Positions 9,279 through 17,547 of a stretch of 54,166 nucleotides of DNA are shown here, piece after piece; within the stretch, counting starts at the first letter, position 1, and each line of letters starts with the position of its first letter. This stretch comes from a bacterium (lineage in GTDB: Bacteria; Zhuqueibacterota; QNDG01; JAGLOF01). The position numbers were made by a program, and so were the translations under genes. The stretch covers positions 1 through 54,166 of the forward strand of contig JAFGRY010000001.1 in NCBI GenBank assembly GCA_016934955.1, read 5' to 3'. The notes under the pieces were generated by a model, which saw nothing but the letters and a program-made list of their open reading frames with translations, made no database searches and had not been told where the DNA came from.

Positions 9279-10600
9279 TCAAAAGTTTTCAAAGCATTTT
9301 CAAGATACCGGAATTGAAAAGTCGTGTACTCTTCACGATCGGCATTCTTGTGCTTTATCGAATCGGGTGTCACGTGCCGATGCCGGGTATCAACGCATCC
9401 GCACTCACCGAATGGTTTGAGAACAGTCAGAACACCCTGTTCGGGCTCTATGATATTTTTGCCGGCGGTGCGTTCAGCAAGGCTGCGATATTCGGACTGG
9501 GGATCATGCCCTATATTTCCGCCTCCATTATGATTCAGCTGCTGGGTGCGGTCATTCCCTTTTTTCAGCGGCTGCAGAAAGAGGGTGAAGAAGGCAGGAA
9601 AAAGATCAACCAGATCACCCGTTACGGCACGGTTCTCATCGCCAGTCTGCAGGCCCTGGGTGCCAGCGTATTCCTCGTAAGCCTGCATGGGCCGGGATCA
9701 GGCACGCCGGTGGTTGCAAACCCGGGACTCGGGTTCTCTCTGATGGTGATGCTGACCCTGTGTGCGGGTACCATCCTCATCATGTGGATGGGAGAGCAGA
9801 TCACGGAACGGGGCATCGGTAACGGTATATCCCTGGTGATTTTTATCGGTATCGTCAACCGTTTCCCGAGAGCCATTCTGGATGAGATTCAATTTGTCTC
9901 TTCCGGGAACAGCTCTCTGTTTATGACGCTGTTAACGTTCGGCATTCTGATTGCGATTATCGGTGCGGTTGTGCTGGTAACCGAGGGAACTCGTAAAATT
10001 CCCGTACAGTACGCAAAAAGAGTGGTCGGCAGAAAAATCTACGGCGGTCAGGCCACTTTTATTCCCATCAGGGTCTCCGGGTTCGGCGTGATGGCGATCA
10101 TTTTTGCACAGGCCATGATGTTCCTGCCGAAGACCGCCGGCCAGCTGTTTCCGAACAACGATTTTGTGCAGAACATTCTCAGTTACTTCGATCTGCAGTC
10201 TCCGGTCTACTGGTTCTTTTTCGCCCTGCTCATTCTGTTCTTCACCTATTTTTATGCTGCGATTGCGTTCAACCCGGCTGATGTCGCGGAGAATATGCGG
10301 AAAAACGGCGGTTTTATTCCCGGGGTCCGGCCCGGAAAAAAGACGGCCGAATATATCGATCACGTTCTTTCCCGGATTATGTTACCGGCCGCGGCATTTT
10401 TCGCAGTCATCGCTATTCTGCCGTTTTTTGTGGAGAAGTATTTTAACACTGCGCCCAGCTTCGCGCAGTTTTTCGGAGGCACGAGTCTGCTGATTATGGT
10501 CGGTGTGGCGCTCGATACGCTGCAGCAGATAGAGTCGCACCTTCTGATGCGTCATTATGAGGGATTCATGAAGACGGGACGAATCCGCGGCAGAAGGTAA
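9275..10600 (+). CDS. secY: Preprotein translocase subunit SecY
   Basis: SecY (441 residues) is the channel of the SecYEG translocon in the inner membrane. About ten hydrophobic segments can be traced. Family marks include GIMPYISASIMIQLLG near residue 80, the ITERGIGNGISL motif in the middle, and the ADVAENMRKNGGFIPGVRPG cytosolic loop. It overlaps rplO by four bases and is followed after 8 bases by adk. Confidence 0.97.
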   Translation: MIKSFQSIFKIPELKSRVLFTIGILVLYRIGCHVPMPGINASALTEWFENSQNTLFGLYDIFAGGAFSKAAIFGLGIMPYISASIMIQLLGAVIPFFQRLQKEGEEGRKKINQITRYGTVLIASLQALGASVFLVSLHGPGSGTPVVANPGLGFSLMVMLTLCAGTILIMWMGEQITERGIGNGISLVIFIGIVNRFPRAILDEIQFVSSGNSSLFMTLLTFGILIAIIGAVVLVTEGTRKIPVQYAKRVVGRKIYGGQATFIPIRVSGFGVMAIIFAQAMMFLPKTAGQLFPNNDFVQNILSYFDLQSPVYWFFFALLILFFTYFYAAIAFNPADVAENMRKNGGFIPGVRPGKKTAEYIDHVLSRIMLPAAAFFAVIAILPFFVEKYFNTAPSFAQFFGGTSLLIMVGVALDTLQQIESHLLMRHYEGFMKTGRIRGRR

Positions 10601-10608
10601 GAATAATA

Positions 10609-11271
10609 ATGACCGGAAGCAGGAAAAATCTCATTATTCTCGGTGCCCCGGGAGCAGGCAAGGGCACGCAGGCCAAGCGGCTTGCCGGAGATTTCAGCTG
10701 GGTGCACCTTTCCACCGGTGACATGCTCAGGGAGGCAATCGATAAAGGAACTCCTCTGGGTGTGCGGGTCGAGTCATATGTAAAAGCCGGAGATCTGGTC
10801 CCGGATGACCTGATCATCGAACTGGTGGGCGAGCGGCTGCAGCAGCCCGACTGCGGTTCCGGGTTCCTGCTGGACGGGTTTCCCCGCACTGTCCGCCAGG
10901 CACGGAAACTGGATGAGCTGCTGCCCGGTCTGGGGATTCACCTGGATGCGGTACTGTATATCCGGGTTCCCGACGACCTGATCGTCGAGCGGCTGAGCAG
11001 GCGTTTCACCTGCAGCGAGTGCGGCCAGATGGTAATCGGCTCGGCCGGAATCAGTGAATGTCCGGAATGCGGGGGGGGGCTGATGCGGCGGCCCGACGAT
11101 GAACCCGATACCATCATACACAGACTCGGGGTCTATCGGGAGAATACCCGGCCGCTGATCGATCTGTATGAAGCCAAGAGATTGTTATTTGAAATAGACG
11201 GAACAGGATCGGCGGAGACTGTTTACGATAGAATTGTCAGCGCGCTCGATCCGGACAGTAAAGGCGAATGA
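10609..11271 (+). CDS. adk: Adenylate kinase, zinc-lid type
   Basis: Adenylate kinase interconverts ATP plus AMP and two ADP. The 220 residues start with the P-loop GAPGAGKGTQ at about residue 12, followed by STGDMLR and the DGFPRT motif of the AMP site. The lid holds CSEC and CPEC pairs, so it should bind structural zinc. The stop overlaps the map start by four bases. Placement between secY and map is the classic spc arrangement. Confidence 0.97.
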   Translation: MTGSRKNLIILGAPGAGKGTQAKRLAGDFSWVHLSTGDMLREAIDKGTPLGVRVESYVKAGDLVPDDLIIELVGERLQQPDCGSGFLLDGFPRTVRQARKLDELLPGLGIHLDAVLYIRVPDDLIVERLSRRFTCSECGQMVIGSAGISECPECGGGLMRRPDDEPDTIIHRLGVYRENTRPLIDLYEAKRLLFEIDGTGSAETVYDRIVSALDPDSKGE

Positions 11272-12032
11272 TAGCCATACGCACACAGGAAGAGATCGGG
11301 AAATTACGGGCGAGTGCGGCAATTCTGACAGCGGCATTTGAAGCGGTGCGTGCCATTCTCGATGTTGGTGTCTCTACGGCGATGCTGGACAAGGTGGCGG
11401 AAAAGACCATCCTGGAACAGGGAGGGATTCCGGCGTTCAAGGGATACAATGGTTTCCCGGCCACGATATGTGCGTCGGTCAATCAGCAGGTCGTGCACGG
11501 GATTCCCGGGGACCGGGAACTCAGGGCGGGTGAGATCATCAGTATCGATATCGGCGTCAAGTATCAGGGCTACTACTCCGATGCAGCGATGACGTATCCG
11601 GTCGGTGCCATTTCACCGGATGTCCGGGATCTTCTCGATACGACCGCGGCCGCGCTGCACAAGGGGATTCAGAAGTGCAGGGCGGGAAACAGATTGTCAG
11701 ATATTTCGCACGCGGTTCAGACAAAGGCTGAAAAAAATGGGTATTCCGTTGTACGGGATCTGGTCGGTCACGGAATCGGTACGGCGCTGCACGAACCGCC
11801 GCAGATTCCAAATTACGGGGCTCCGGGTCAGGGACCAACATTGAGAGAGGGAATGGTATTCGCAATCGAACCGATGGTGAACATGGGCGGTCACGAGATA
11901 GTATTTCTTGAGGACGGCTGGACGGTGGAATCCGAAGATGGATCATTATCCGCCCATTTTGAACATACGGTCGTGGTTACCGGCGGAAAACCTGAAATAC
12001 TCACAATCGCTATTGAAAATCATCGGGATTGA
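11268..12032 (+). CDS. map: Type I methionine aminopeptidase
   Basis: The enzyme removes the initiator methionine from nascent proteins. Metal ligands are visible in order: the aspartates in [12 protein letters not shown], the histidine in [13 protein letters not shown], the glutamate in FAIEPMVN and the last glutamate in HFEHTVVVT. The length of 254 residues fits the type Ia form without an N-terminal zinc extension. It overlaps adk by four bases. Confidence 0.96.
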   Translation: MIAIRTQEEIGKLRASAAILTAAFEAVRAILDVGVSTAMLDKVAEKTILEQGGIPAFKGYNGFPATICASVNQQVVHGIPGDRELRAGEIISIDIGVKYQGYYSDAAMTYPVGAISPDVRDLLDTTAAALHKGIQKCRAGNRLSDISHAVQTKAEKNGYSVVRDLVGHGIGTALHEPPQIPNYGAPGQGPTLREGMVFAIEPMVNMGGHEIVFLEDGWTVESEDGSLSAHFEHTVVVTGGKPEILTIAIENHRD

Positions 12033-12036
12033 GGCT

Positions 12037-12255
12037 ATGGCTAAAGAAGCACCCATCAAAGTAGACGGCACTATAAAAGAGAATTTGCCGAATGCAACAT
12101 TCAAAGTGGAACTGGAAAACGGGCATCAGGTTCTTGCCCATGTTTCCGGCAAAATGAGGATGCATTTCATCAAGATTCTTCCTGGTGATAAAGTGACACT
12201 GGAACTGTCTCCGTATGATCTTTCCAGGGGACGTATTATATACAGATATAAATAA
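12037..12255 (+). CDS. infA: Translation initiation factor IF-1
   Basis: IF-1 is a 72-residue OB-fold factor that blocks the A site during initiation. The ATG at 12037 starts [20 protein letters not shown]; the frame runs open further upstream into map, but the family length supports this start. The C-terminal [16 protein letters not shown] is canonical. It lies four bases after the map stop. Confidence 0.96.
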   Translation: MAKEAPIKVDGTIKENLPNATFKVELENGHQVLAHVSGKMRMHFIKILPGDKVTLELSPYDLSRGRIIYRYK

Positions 12256-12271
12256 AAACAGGATTCAGATC

Positions 12272-12385
12272 ATGAAAGTAAGAGCGTCAGTTAAAAAGAT
12301 TTGTGATAAATGCAAGATAATCCGGCGACACGGGGTCGTTCGGGTGATCTGTACCAACCCGCGCCACAAGCAGCGTCAGGGATAA
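12272..12385 (+). CDS. rpmJ: Large ribosomal subunit protein bL36, zinc form
   Basis: This very short gene encodes 37 residues beginning [15 protein letters not shown] and ending PRHKQRQG. Cysteines 11, 14 and 27 with histidine 32 form the CCCH zinc site of the C+ form of L36. It is placed between infA and rpsM, its usual position. The ribosome-binding site AGGATT precedes the ATG. Confidence 0.96.
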   Translation: MKVRASVKKICDKCKIIRRHGVVRVICTNPRHKQRQG

Positions 12386-12430
12386 TTGGTGATTTGACAG
12401 GAAAACAATTGAAAGAGAAGAGGAGATAAA

Positions 12431-12802
12431 GTGGCTCGTATTGCAGGTGTTGATCTTCCGAGAGACAAACAGATTGAGACGGCCTTGACCTATATTTACG
12501 GGATCGGATTCACCACTTCCCGGCAAATTTTGGGTAAAGCAGGCATCGATCCCACTACACGGGTGAATAAACTGACCGATAATGAAGTGGCAAAGATCAG
12601 ATCGGTCATTGACAGTGAATACCGTGTGGAGGGTGCGCTCAGAACTGAAGTGACGATGAATATCAAGCGGTTGATGGATATCGGCTGTTACAGAGGATTA
12701 CGTCACCGCAGAGGCCTGCCCGTAAACGGACAGCGGACGAAGACCAATGCACGGACCCGCAAGGGACGCAAGAAATCGGTTACCGGTAAACGTAAAAAAT
12801 AA
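12431..12802 (+). CDS. rpsM: Small ribosomal subunit protein uS13
   Basis: S13 (123 residues) in the 30S head contacts the P-site tRNA and bridges to the 50S subunit. It starts with GTG after AGAGGAGAT and reads [13 protein letters not shown]. The helix-two-turn-helix region and the basic tail with [18 protein letters not shown] are standard. It opens the alpha-type gene set. Confidence 0.96.
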   Translation: MARIAGVDLPRDKQIETALTYIYGIGFTTSRQILGKAGIDPTTRVNKLTDNEVAKIRSVIDSEYRVEGALRTEVTMNIKRLMDIGCYRGLRHRRGLPVNGQRTKTNARTRKGRKKSVTGKRKK

Positions 12803-12838
12803 TATTACATAGAAGCTGTTATTACAAGGAGGCATGAA

Positions 12839-13228
12839 GTGGCATCTCCGAAGAGAGTACGCAAGAAGAAGAAAGACAAGGTTGAAGCTCAGGGAATGGC
12901 GCATATCAAGGCAACGTTTAACAATACAATCATCAGTCTGACTGATAATTACGGTAATGTTATCTCCTGGGCTACAGCCGGTCGCGCCGGTTTCAAGGGT
13001 GCGCGTAAGAATACGCCTTTTGCGGCGCAGATGGCCGCAAAGAGCGCTGCCAAAGAGGCGATGGACCTGGGACTGCGGAAAATCAATGTGATGGTAAAAG
13101 GCCCCGGTTCAGGGAGAGAAGCCGCGGTGCGGGCACTGCAGGCGGCGGGGCTGGAGGTGACGGCTATAAAGGATGTGACTCCTATCCCTCATAATGGCTG
13201 CCGTCCTCCCAAGAAACGAAGAGTATAA
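12839..13228 (+). CDS. rpsK: Small ribosomal subunit protein uS11
   Basis: S11 (129 residues) lies on the platform of the 30S subunit near the mRNA exit. It starts with GTG behind AAGGAGG. Conserved pieces are [15 protein letters not shown], the [10 protein letters not shown] motif and the C-terminal [16 protein letters not shown]. Confidence 0.97.
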   Translation: MASPKRVRKKKKDKVEAQGMAHIKATFNNTIISLTDNYGNVISWATAGRAGFKGARKNTPFAAQMAAKSAAKEAMDLGLRKINVMVKGPGSGREAAVRALQAAGLEVTAIKDVTPIPHNGCRPPKKRRV

Positions 13229-13251
13229 CTGAGAAAATCGGGGAATCATAC

Positions 13252-13884
13252 ATGGCAAGATATCGAGAAGCAGTATGTAAGTTATGCCGGAGAGAGGGCG
13301 AGAAACTGTTCCTCAAAGGTGAAAGATGCCAGACCGCGAAATGTGCCTTTGAGCGGAAAGGCTACCCGCCCGGACAGCATGGCAAAAACAGACGTATCCG
13401 GAAAAGCACCGATTACGGAGTTCAGCTTCGGGAAAAGCAGCGTATTAAACGATATTACGGGCTGCTTGAGTCCCAATTCAGAGGTGTTTTTGAACGGGCG
13501 AACAAGAAAAAGGGCATTACCAGTGAAAATATGCTGAAAATGCTCGAGACCAGACTGGACAATATCGTCTACAGGCTGGGTATGGCACCCTCCCGTAATG
13601 CGGCGAGACAGCTGGTTCGCCACCGTCATTTTGAAGTGAACGGACGGGTGGTGGATATCCCCTCCTATCAGGTGAAGGCGGGTGATGTCGTGTCAGTGCG
13701 GGAAAAAAGCAGAAAGCTTGATATGATCCATGAATCAATCAAGCGAATGAAGGAAGGGAAACAACTCTCCTGGCTCAGCCTGGACAAGGCGAAACTGGAA
13801 GGATCGCTTCTCGAGATTCCGGAGAGAGTCGATATTCCCGTTAAATTCAACGAGAACCTGGTTGTTGAGTTGTATTCGAAATAA
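13252..13884 (+). CDS. rpsD: Small ribosomal subunit protein uS4, zinc form
   Basis: S4 (210 residues) nucleates 30S assembly and, in E. coli, regulates the alpha operon. Cysteines 9, 12, 26 and 31 form a zinc site like that of Thermus S4. The S4 RNA-binding domain near residues 98-160 includes LDNIVYRLG and VRHRHFEVNGRVVDIPSY. The gene directly precedes rpoA. Confidence 0.96.
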   Translation: MARYREAVCKLCRREGEKLFLKGERCQTAKCAFERKGYPPGQHGKNRRIRKSTDYGVQLREKQRIKRYYGLLESQFRGVFERANKKKGITSENMLKMLETRLDNIVYRLGMAPSRNAARQLVRHRHFEVNGRVVDIPSYQVKAGDVVSVREKSRKLDMIHESIKRMKEGKQLSWLSLDKAKLEGSLLEIPERVDIPVKFNENLVVELYSK

Positions 13885-13912
13885 ATACTGTTAGAACATG
13901 AGGATGATTTGA

Positions 13913-14902
13913 ATGAATCGTTCAAAACTGCAAATGCCTGAGGGCATTGAAAGAGATGAATCGACGTACTCCACCACGTATGGCAAATTTACGCTGGAGC
14001 CGCTGGAACGCGGATTCGGTGTAACATTGGGGAATGCGTTTCGCCGGGTCTTGCTGTCGTCACTGCAGGGAGCGGCGATTACGCACGTACGTTTCGACAA
14101 TGTTCTACATGAATATTCCACTATTCCCGGGATCGTTGAGGATGTATCGGAAATAATTCTCAATTTGAAACAGGTATGGATAAAACTGCTGAACAAGCGC
14201 CCCGATAAAATTACTATCGAATTAAAAGGGCCGGGTGAATTCACCGCCGCTGATATCCAGAAGTTTTCACCGGACATTGAAATTCTGAATCCCGACCAGC
14301 ATATCGCTGTTTTGAACGAAGATGCGGATACCAAACTTGAGATACGGATCGGTCGGGGAAGGGGATACGTGCAGGCTGAAGAGAACAAGATTCCTGATCA
14401 GCCCATCGACACGATCGCGCTCGATGCTGTGTTCAATCCCATTCGGAAAGTGAATTATTCTGTAGAAAATACACGGGTCGATGACCGGATCGATTACGAG
14501 CGGCTGATTCTCGAGGTCGAAACGAACGGCAGCGTCACCCCCGATGACGCATTGACCTACGCCGGTAATATTTTAAAGGACCATGTTGCACTGTTCATCA
14601 GCTTTGATGTTGAGCCGGAAGAAGAGGATGAAGGTCCCCAGATCGACGAAGAGGTGCTGCGGATCAGAAAGCTGCTGAAGATGAGTGTCGAGGAGCTCGA
14701 GCTGTCTGTCAGGTCGCATAATTGCCTGAAATCGGCAAATATCAGGACAATTGGTGATCTGGTGCGTCGCGATGAAGGGGAGATGCTGAGATTCAGAAAT
14801 TTCGGCAGGAAATCTCTACAGGAACTTTCCAAGATTCTGGAAGAGAAAAATCTCCATTTTGGCATAGATGTGGATAAATATCTTAAAAGTGATGCTGATT
14901 AA
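13913..14902 (+). CDS. rpoA: RNA polymerase alpha subunit
   Basis: Alpha (329 residues) dimerises to start RNA polymerase assembly. The N-terminal domain runs to about residue 230 and includes GFGVTLGNAFRRVLLSSL. An acidic linker with PEEEDEG follows. The C-terminal domain, with two helix-hairpin-helix motifs around NIRTIGDLVRR and FRNFGRKSLQEL, binds UP-element DNA and activators. It lies between rpsD and rplQ as expected. Confidence 0.97.
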   Translation: MNRSKLQMPEGIERDESTYSTTYGKFTLEPLERGFGVTLGNAFRRVLLSSLQGAAITHVRFDNVLHEYSTIPGIVEDVSEIILNLKQVWIKLLNKRPDKITIELKGPGEFTAADIQKFSPDIEILNPDQHIAVLNEDADTKLEIRIGRGRGYVQAEENKIPDQPIDTIALDAVFNPIRKVNYSVENTRVDDRIDYERLILEVETNGSVTPDDALTYAGNILKDHVALFISFDVEPEEEDEGPQIDEEVLRIRKLLKMSVEELELSVRSHNCLKSANIRTIGDLVRRDEGEMLRFRNFGRKSLQELSKILEEKNLHFGIDVDKYLKSDAD

Positions 14903-14933
14903 TCGGATCAGCGGCTAACAGGAGACTTATTCG

Positions 14934-15509
14934 ATGAGACACCGTAAGACAGTACATAAACTGGGGAGGACCGCTGCACACAGAAAAGCGCTGCTGGCCA
15001 ATCTCTCGATGGCGCTTTTCAAGCAGAAACATATAAAGACCACAGAAGCAAAGGCCAAGGCCGCTCGTCAGTTTACCGAGAAACTCATAACGCTGGCGAA
15101 AAAAGAAACCGTGCACGCGCGCAGGATCGCCTACAGCCGGTTGCGGGACAGAAAAACGGTCCAGTTGCTGTTTGATGAGATCGCCCCCCGTTTCGCGGAT
15201 AGAAACGGCGGATACACGCGGGTGATCAAACTGGGTCAGCGTCACGGAGATGCCGCTCCCATGGCGATTCTGGAGCTGGTCGGCTTCGAAACCGCCTCCA
15301 AGAAGAAAAAGGTCAAGGAAGAAAAGGCCAAGGCAGCGGCAGCCGCGGCTGAGGGAAAAGCCTCCAAGCCGAAAAAAGCAAAAGAGAAAACCGATGATAC
15401 ACCTGAGGAAGTCGTTCAGGAAGCTGCAGCGGAAAAAGAGACAGAGCCGGCAAAGAAAGTAACGAAAAAGAAGGCTGTTAAAGAAAAAAGCGACAAGGAG
15501 AAGAAATAG
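14934..15509 (+). CDS. rplQ: Large ribosomal subunit protein bL17 with long charged tail
   Basis: The first 120 residues are a normal L17: MRHRKTVHKLGRTAAHRKAL, the KHIKTTEAKAK segment and the RHGDAAPMAILELV end. About 70 further residues form a low-complexity tail rich in lysine, alanine and glutamate, with no recognisable fold. Such extensions occur in some phyla. It is the last gene of the superoperon and is followed by a strong terminator 30 bases on. Confidence 0.95.
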   Translation: MRHRKTVHKLGRTAAHRKALLANLSMALFKQKHIKTTEAKAKAARQFTEKLITLAKKETVHARRIAYSRLRDRKTVQLLFDEIAPRFADRNGGYTRVIKLGQRHGDAAPMAILELVGFETASKKKKVKEEKAKAAAAAAEGKASKPKKAKEKTDDTPEEVVQEAAAEKETEPAKKVTKKKAVKEKSDKEKK

Positions 15510-15538
15510 TCGCGATTTTCCAGCTGTTTATCGCATAC

Positions 15539-15573
15539 AAAAGGGTTCCCGGTTTATCGGGAACCCTTTTTTT
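15539..15573 (+). terminator. Intrinsic terminator of the ribosomal superoperon
   Basis: A perfect 13-base stem (AAAAGGGTTCCCG with its complement) and a six-base loop are followed by a run of T. It lies 30 bases after rplQ. It should end the long transcript that enters from tuf. The A-rich left arm means it could also act on transcripts arriving from the other strand. Confidence 0.93.
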
Positions 15574-15664
15574 CTATCGAATAACCCTGCCGTTTCCCTC
15601 CGGCTGCACTAATAATTTCAGGCAAAGGAGTAGGTCTGGTCTGAATAGTCACCGTCGAGGAACG

Positions 15665-16783
15665 CTACTTGAATGGATTACGGCGCTTTTTCTGGGGAAG
15701 ATCGAGAACGATGCTTTTATTATGGAAGAAGAACAGATCGCCGACGGTCAGTCCGATGGAATCACGCAGCGGTTTCCAGTTTTCTCTGTATGATTCGTGA
15801 TCCACATGCGTCCCCTTGGGATCTTTATTCACAAGTTTGACCCGCTCCGGATATTCTCTGTTGATCATGAATGGAGAGTGGGTCGTGTAGATCAGCTGAT
15901 TTTTTACGCTCAGCTCTTCCAGCAGATGCGAGAGGTCCTTCTGCCCGGAGGGGTGCAGATGCACTCCCGGTTCGTCGAACAAAAAGAGGTATTCGTTTGC
16001 CTTCGCGGCATTGGTCGTGGCGATAAAATTGATGTAGAAGGAAAGGTACCAGAGAAACCCTCTCGATCTGTTTTTGGGAGTATCGTAGACCCGGGTTGCA
16101 TCACTGAAATCGATGTAGAGATATTTCCCGTTTACCCTTAGTTTTATCTCGAGACTCGGTTCCTGGGTCCAGACTTCCCGTATCCTGCGGGTAATTTCGC
16201 GGCTTGCCTCTTCGGCAAGGCGCCGGCCCTTGGTCGAATCTTCGAAGATCGCGGGGATATCGTCGACACCGCCTATTTTGAGAAGGTTTTTCTCCGTGAG
16301 GGAATCTCTGGTTCCGCTGAGGAGTGAATCGATATCAATTCTGTCATGGATAACGGAGATTTCTTCAAAGTAGAGTATCTTCGGGAGAAACTTGAAGAAC
16401 GGCTCTATGTCCCCGAGAGAGAGGATTTTCGAGTTATTCTGTATCTTGTAGTCTTTTGCGTCCGGACCTTCCCTCCGCAGGATCAGACTGTCGGCCGATT
16501 TGAACCCTTCAAAGAGTTTGCCAAGTTTGGTCTGTTCGTCCCTGGTGAAATTGGTCAGCTCGAGACTTATCTGGGGAGGTTTATTGTCATCGTAGAAAGG
16601 AGAAAACTGACATGTCAGGTCATGGGTGAGATTGTATTCAGGCTTGAAGCATTCGATGGCTTTGAGAATATTTGTTTTACCGGATTCATTCGGGCCGATG
16701 AGTACGGTAATATTGTTGTCGAGTTCGAGTGTAAGTGAATGGATTGATTTAAACGCGGTGATATGCACCTTTGAAACGATCAT
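15665..16783 (-). CDS. OLD/RecF-type AAA ATPase lacking a TOPRIM domain
   Basis: The 372-residue protein has an SMC/ABC-like ATPase head: Walker A GPNESGKTN at about residue 32, Walker B in LFLFDEPGVHLHPSG near 285 and the TTHSPFMIN switch that follows. This is the ATPase part of the OLD (overcoming lysogenisation defect) family, in which a TOPRIM nuclease normally follows. Here the frame ends soon after FFFHNKSIVLD, where the first TOPRIM strand would begin. No TOPRIM motif is found in the remaining 150 bases before rplQ. GGAGGG precedes the start. Role unknown; DNA repair or phage defence are the usual contexts. Confidence 0.8.
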   Translation of the reverse strand: MIVSKVHITAFKSIHSLTLELDNNITVLIGPNESGKTNILKAIECFKPEYNLTHDLTCQFSPFYDDNKPPQISLELTNFTRDEQTKLGKLFEGFKSADSLILRREGPDAKDYKIQNNSKILSLGDIEPFFKFLPKILYFEEISVIHDRIDIDSLLSGTRDSLTEKNLLKIGGVDDIPAIFEDSTKGRRLAEEASREITRRIREVWTQEPSLEIKLRVNGKYLYIDFSDATRVYDTPKNRSRGFLWYLSFYINFIATTNAAKANEYLFLFDEPGVHLHPSGQKDLSHLLEELSVKNQLIYTTHSPFMINREYPERVKLVNKDPKGTHVDHESYRENWKPLRDSIGLTVGDLFFFHNKSIVLDLPQKKRRNPFK

Positions 16784-16860
16784 ATTCCCTCCATGGAGTT
16801 ACTGAAAATTAACCATTTGAGGAAAAAAAAACAAGTAAAAAAAAGTTGATACAAATATTA

Positions 16861-17547
16861 TCATCGTATGAATAATTGGCCGCAGAAGGGCCGGGCCGCG
16901 TCACCCAGTGCGGCCATTTCTGTTTCATTGAAGGATCGAAGACCGGTATATGAGGGCGAGAGTGTTCGCAGCCCGGAAAAATGCTGCAGTATATAGAGGT
17001 GAGCGAAATCGATGAGGGAACCGATGCCGGCGATTGTTTGGACCGTGTGCAGCCCGGGTACGACAGTGGTCCTGAATTCATGGGGGAGGCCGGATTCTTT
17101 CAGGATTCGAATACTTCGGCGTATCAAATCAAGGGGAACATCTCCGCCGGCGGCCCGGGCATATTCTTCAGGAGACGATTTGATATCCATGGCTACATAT
17201 GAGCATAATCCCGAATCGATCACTCTTTCGAGCATACCGGGGAAGGTGCCGTTGGTGTCGATCTTTACCGCAAGGCCGAGACGATGAATCTGCCCGAGCA
17301 GCGACGGCAGGTCGTCCTGCATGAGGGGCTCGCCGCCGCTGATGACAACACCCGTAAGACGGGTGCGCCGTGATGCAAGAAATTCGAGAATGCCCTCGGC
17401 TGATTCTGCTGTTCTTTCGGGATGCGTGACCAGATCAGGATTGTGGCAGAAGGGACAGCGCAGATTGCAGCCGCTGATAAAGATAACCGCCGCAATGTGG
17501 CCAGGAAAATCGGAAAGTGAGGTTTTAACGAATCCGCCGATGTTCAT
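16861..17547 (-). CDS. nrdG: Anaerobic ribonucleotide reductase activating protein (radical SAM)
   Basis: NrdG uses a 4Fe-4S cluster and S-adenosylmethionine to place the glycyl radical on NrdD. Cysteines 27, 31 and 34 in GCNLRCPFC form the CxxxCxxC cluster site. SGGEPLM, the SAM-binding GGE motif, lies near residue 90. At 228 residues it belongs to the longer NrdG/YjjW-like group. Its start overlaps the nrdD stop by four bases, which fixes the partner. The gene ends the clearly coupled part of the B12-riboswitch unit. Confidence 0.93.
   Translation of the reverse strand: MNIGGFVKTSLSDFPGHIAAVIFISGCNLRCPFCHNPDLVTHPERTAESAEGILEFLASRRTRLTGVVISGGEPLMQDDLPSLLGQIHRLGLAVKIDTNGTFPGMLERVIDSGLCSYVAMDIKSSPEEYARAAGGDVPLDLIRRSIRILKESGLPHEFRTTVVPGLHTVQTIAGIGSLIDFAHLYILQHFSGLRTLSPSYTGLRSFNETEMAALGDAARPFCGQLFIR

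Noticed and set aside
15513..15664. Whether a shifted frame continues the OLD ATPase into a TOPRIM domain
   Set aside because: The other two minus frames here give only short peptides (one ending near FLDGDYSDQTYSFA) without any TOPRIM motif.
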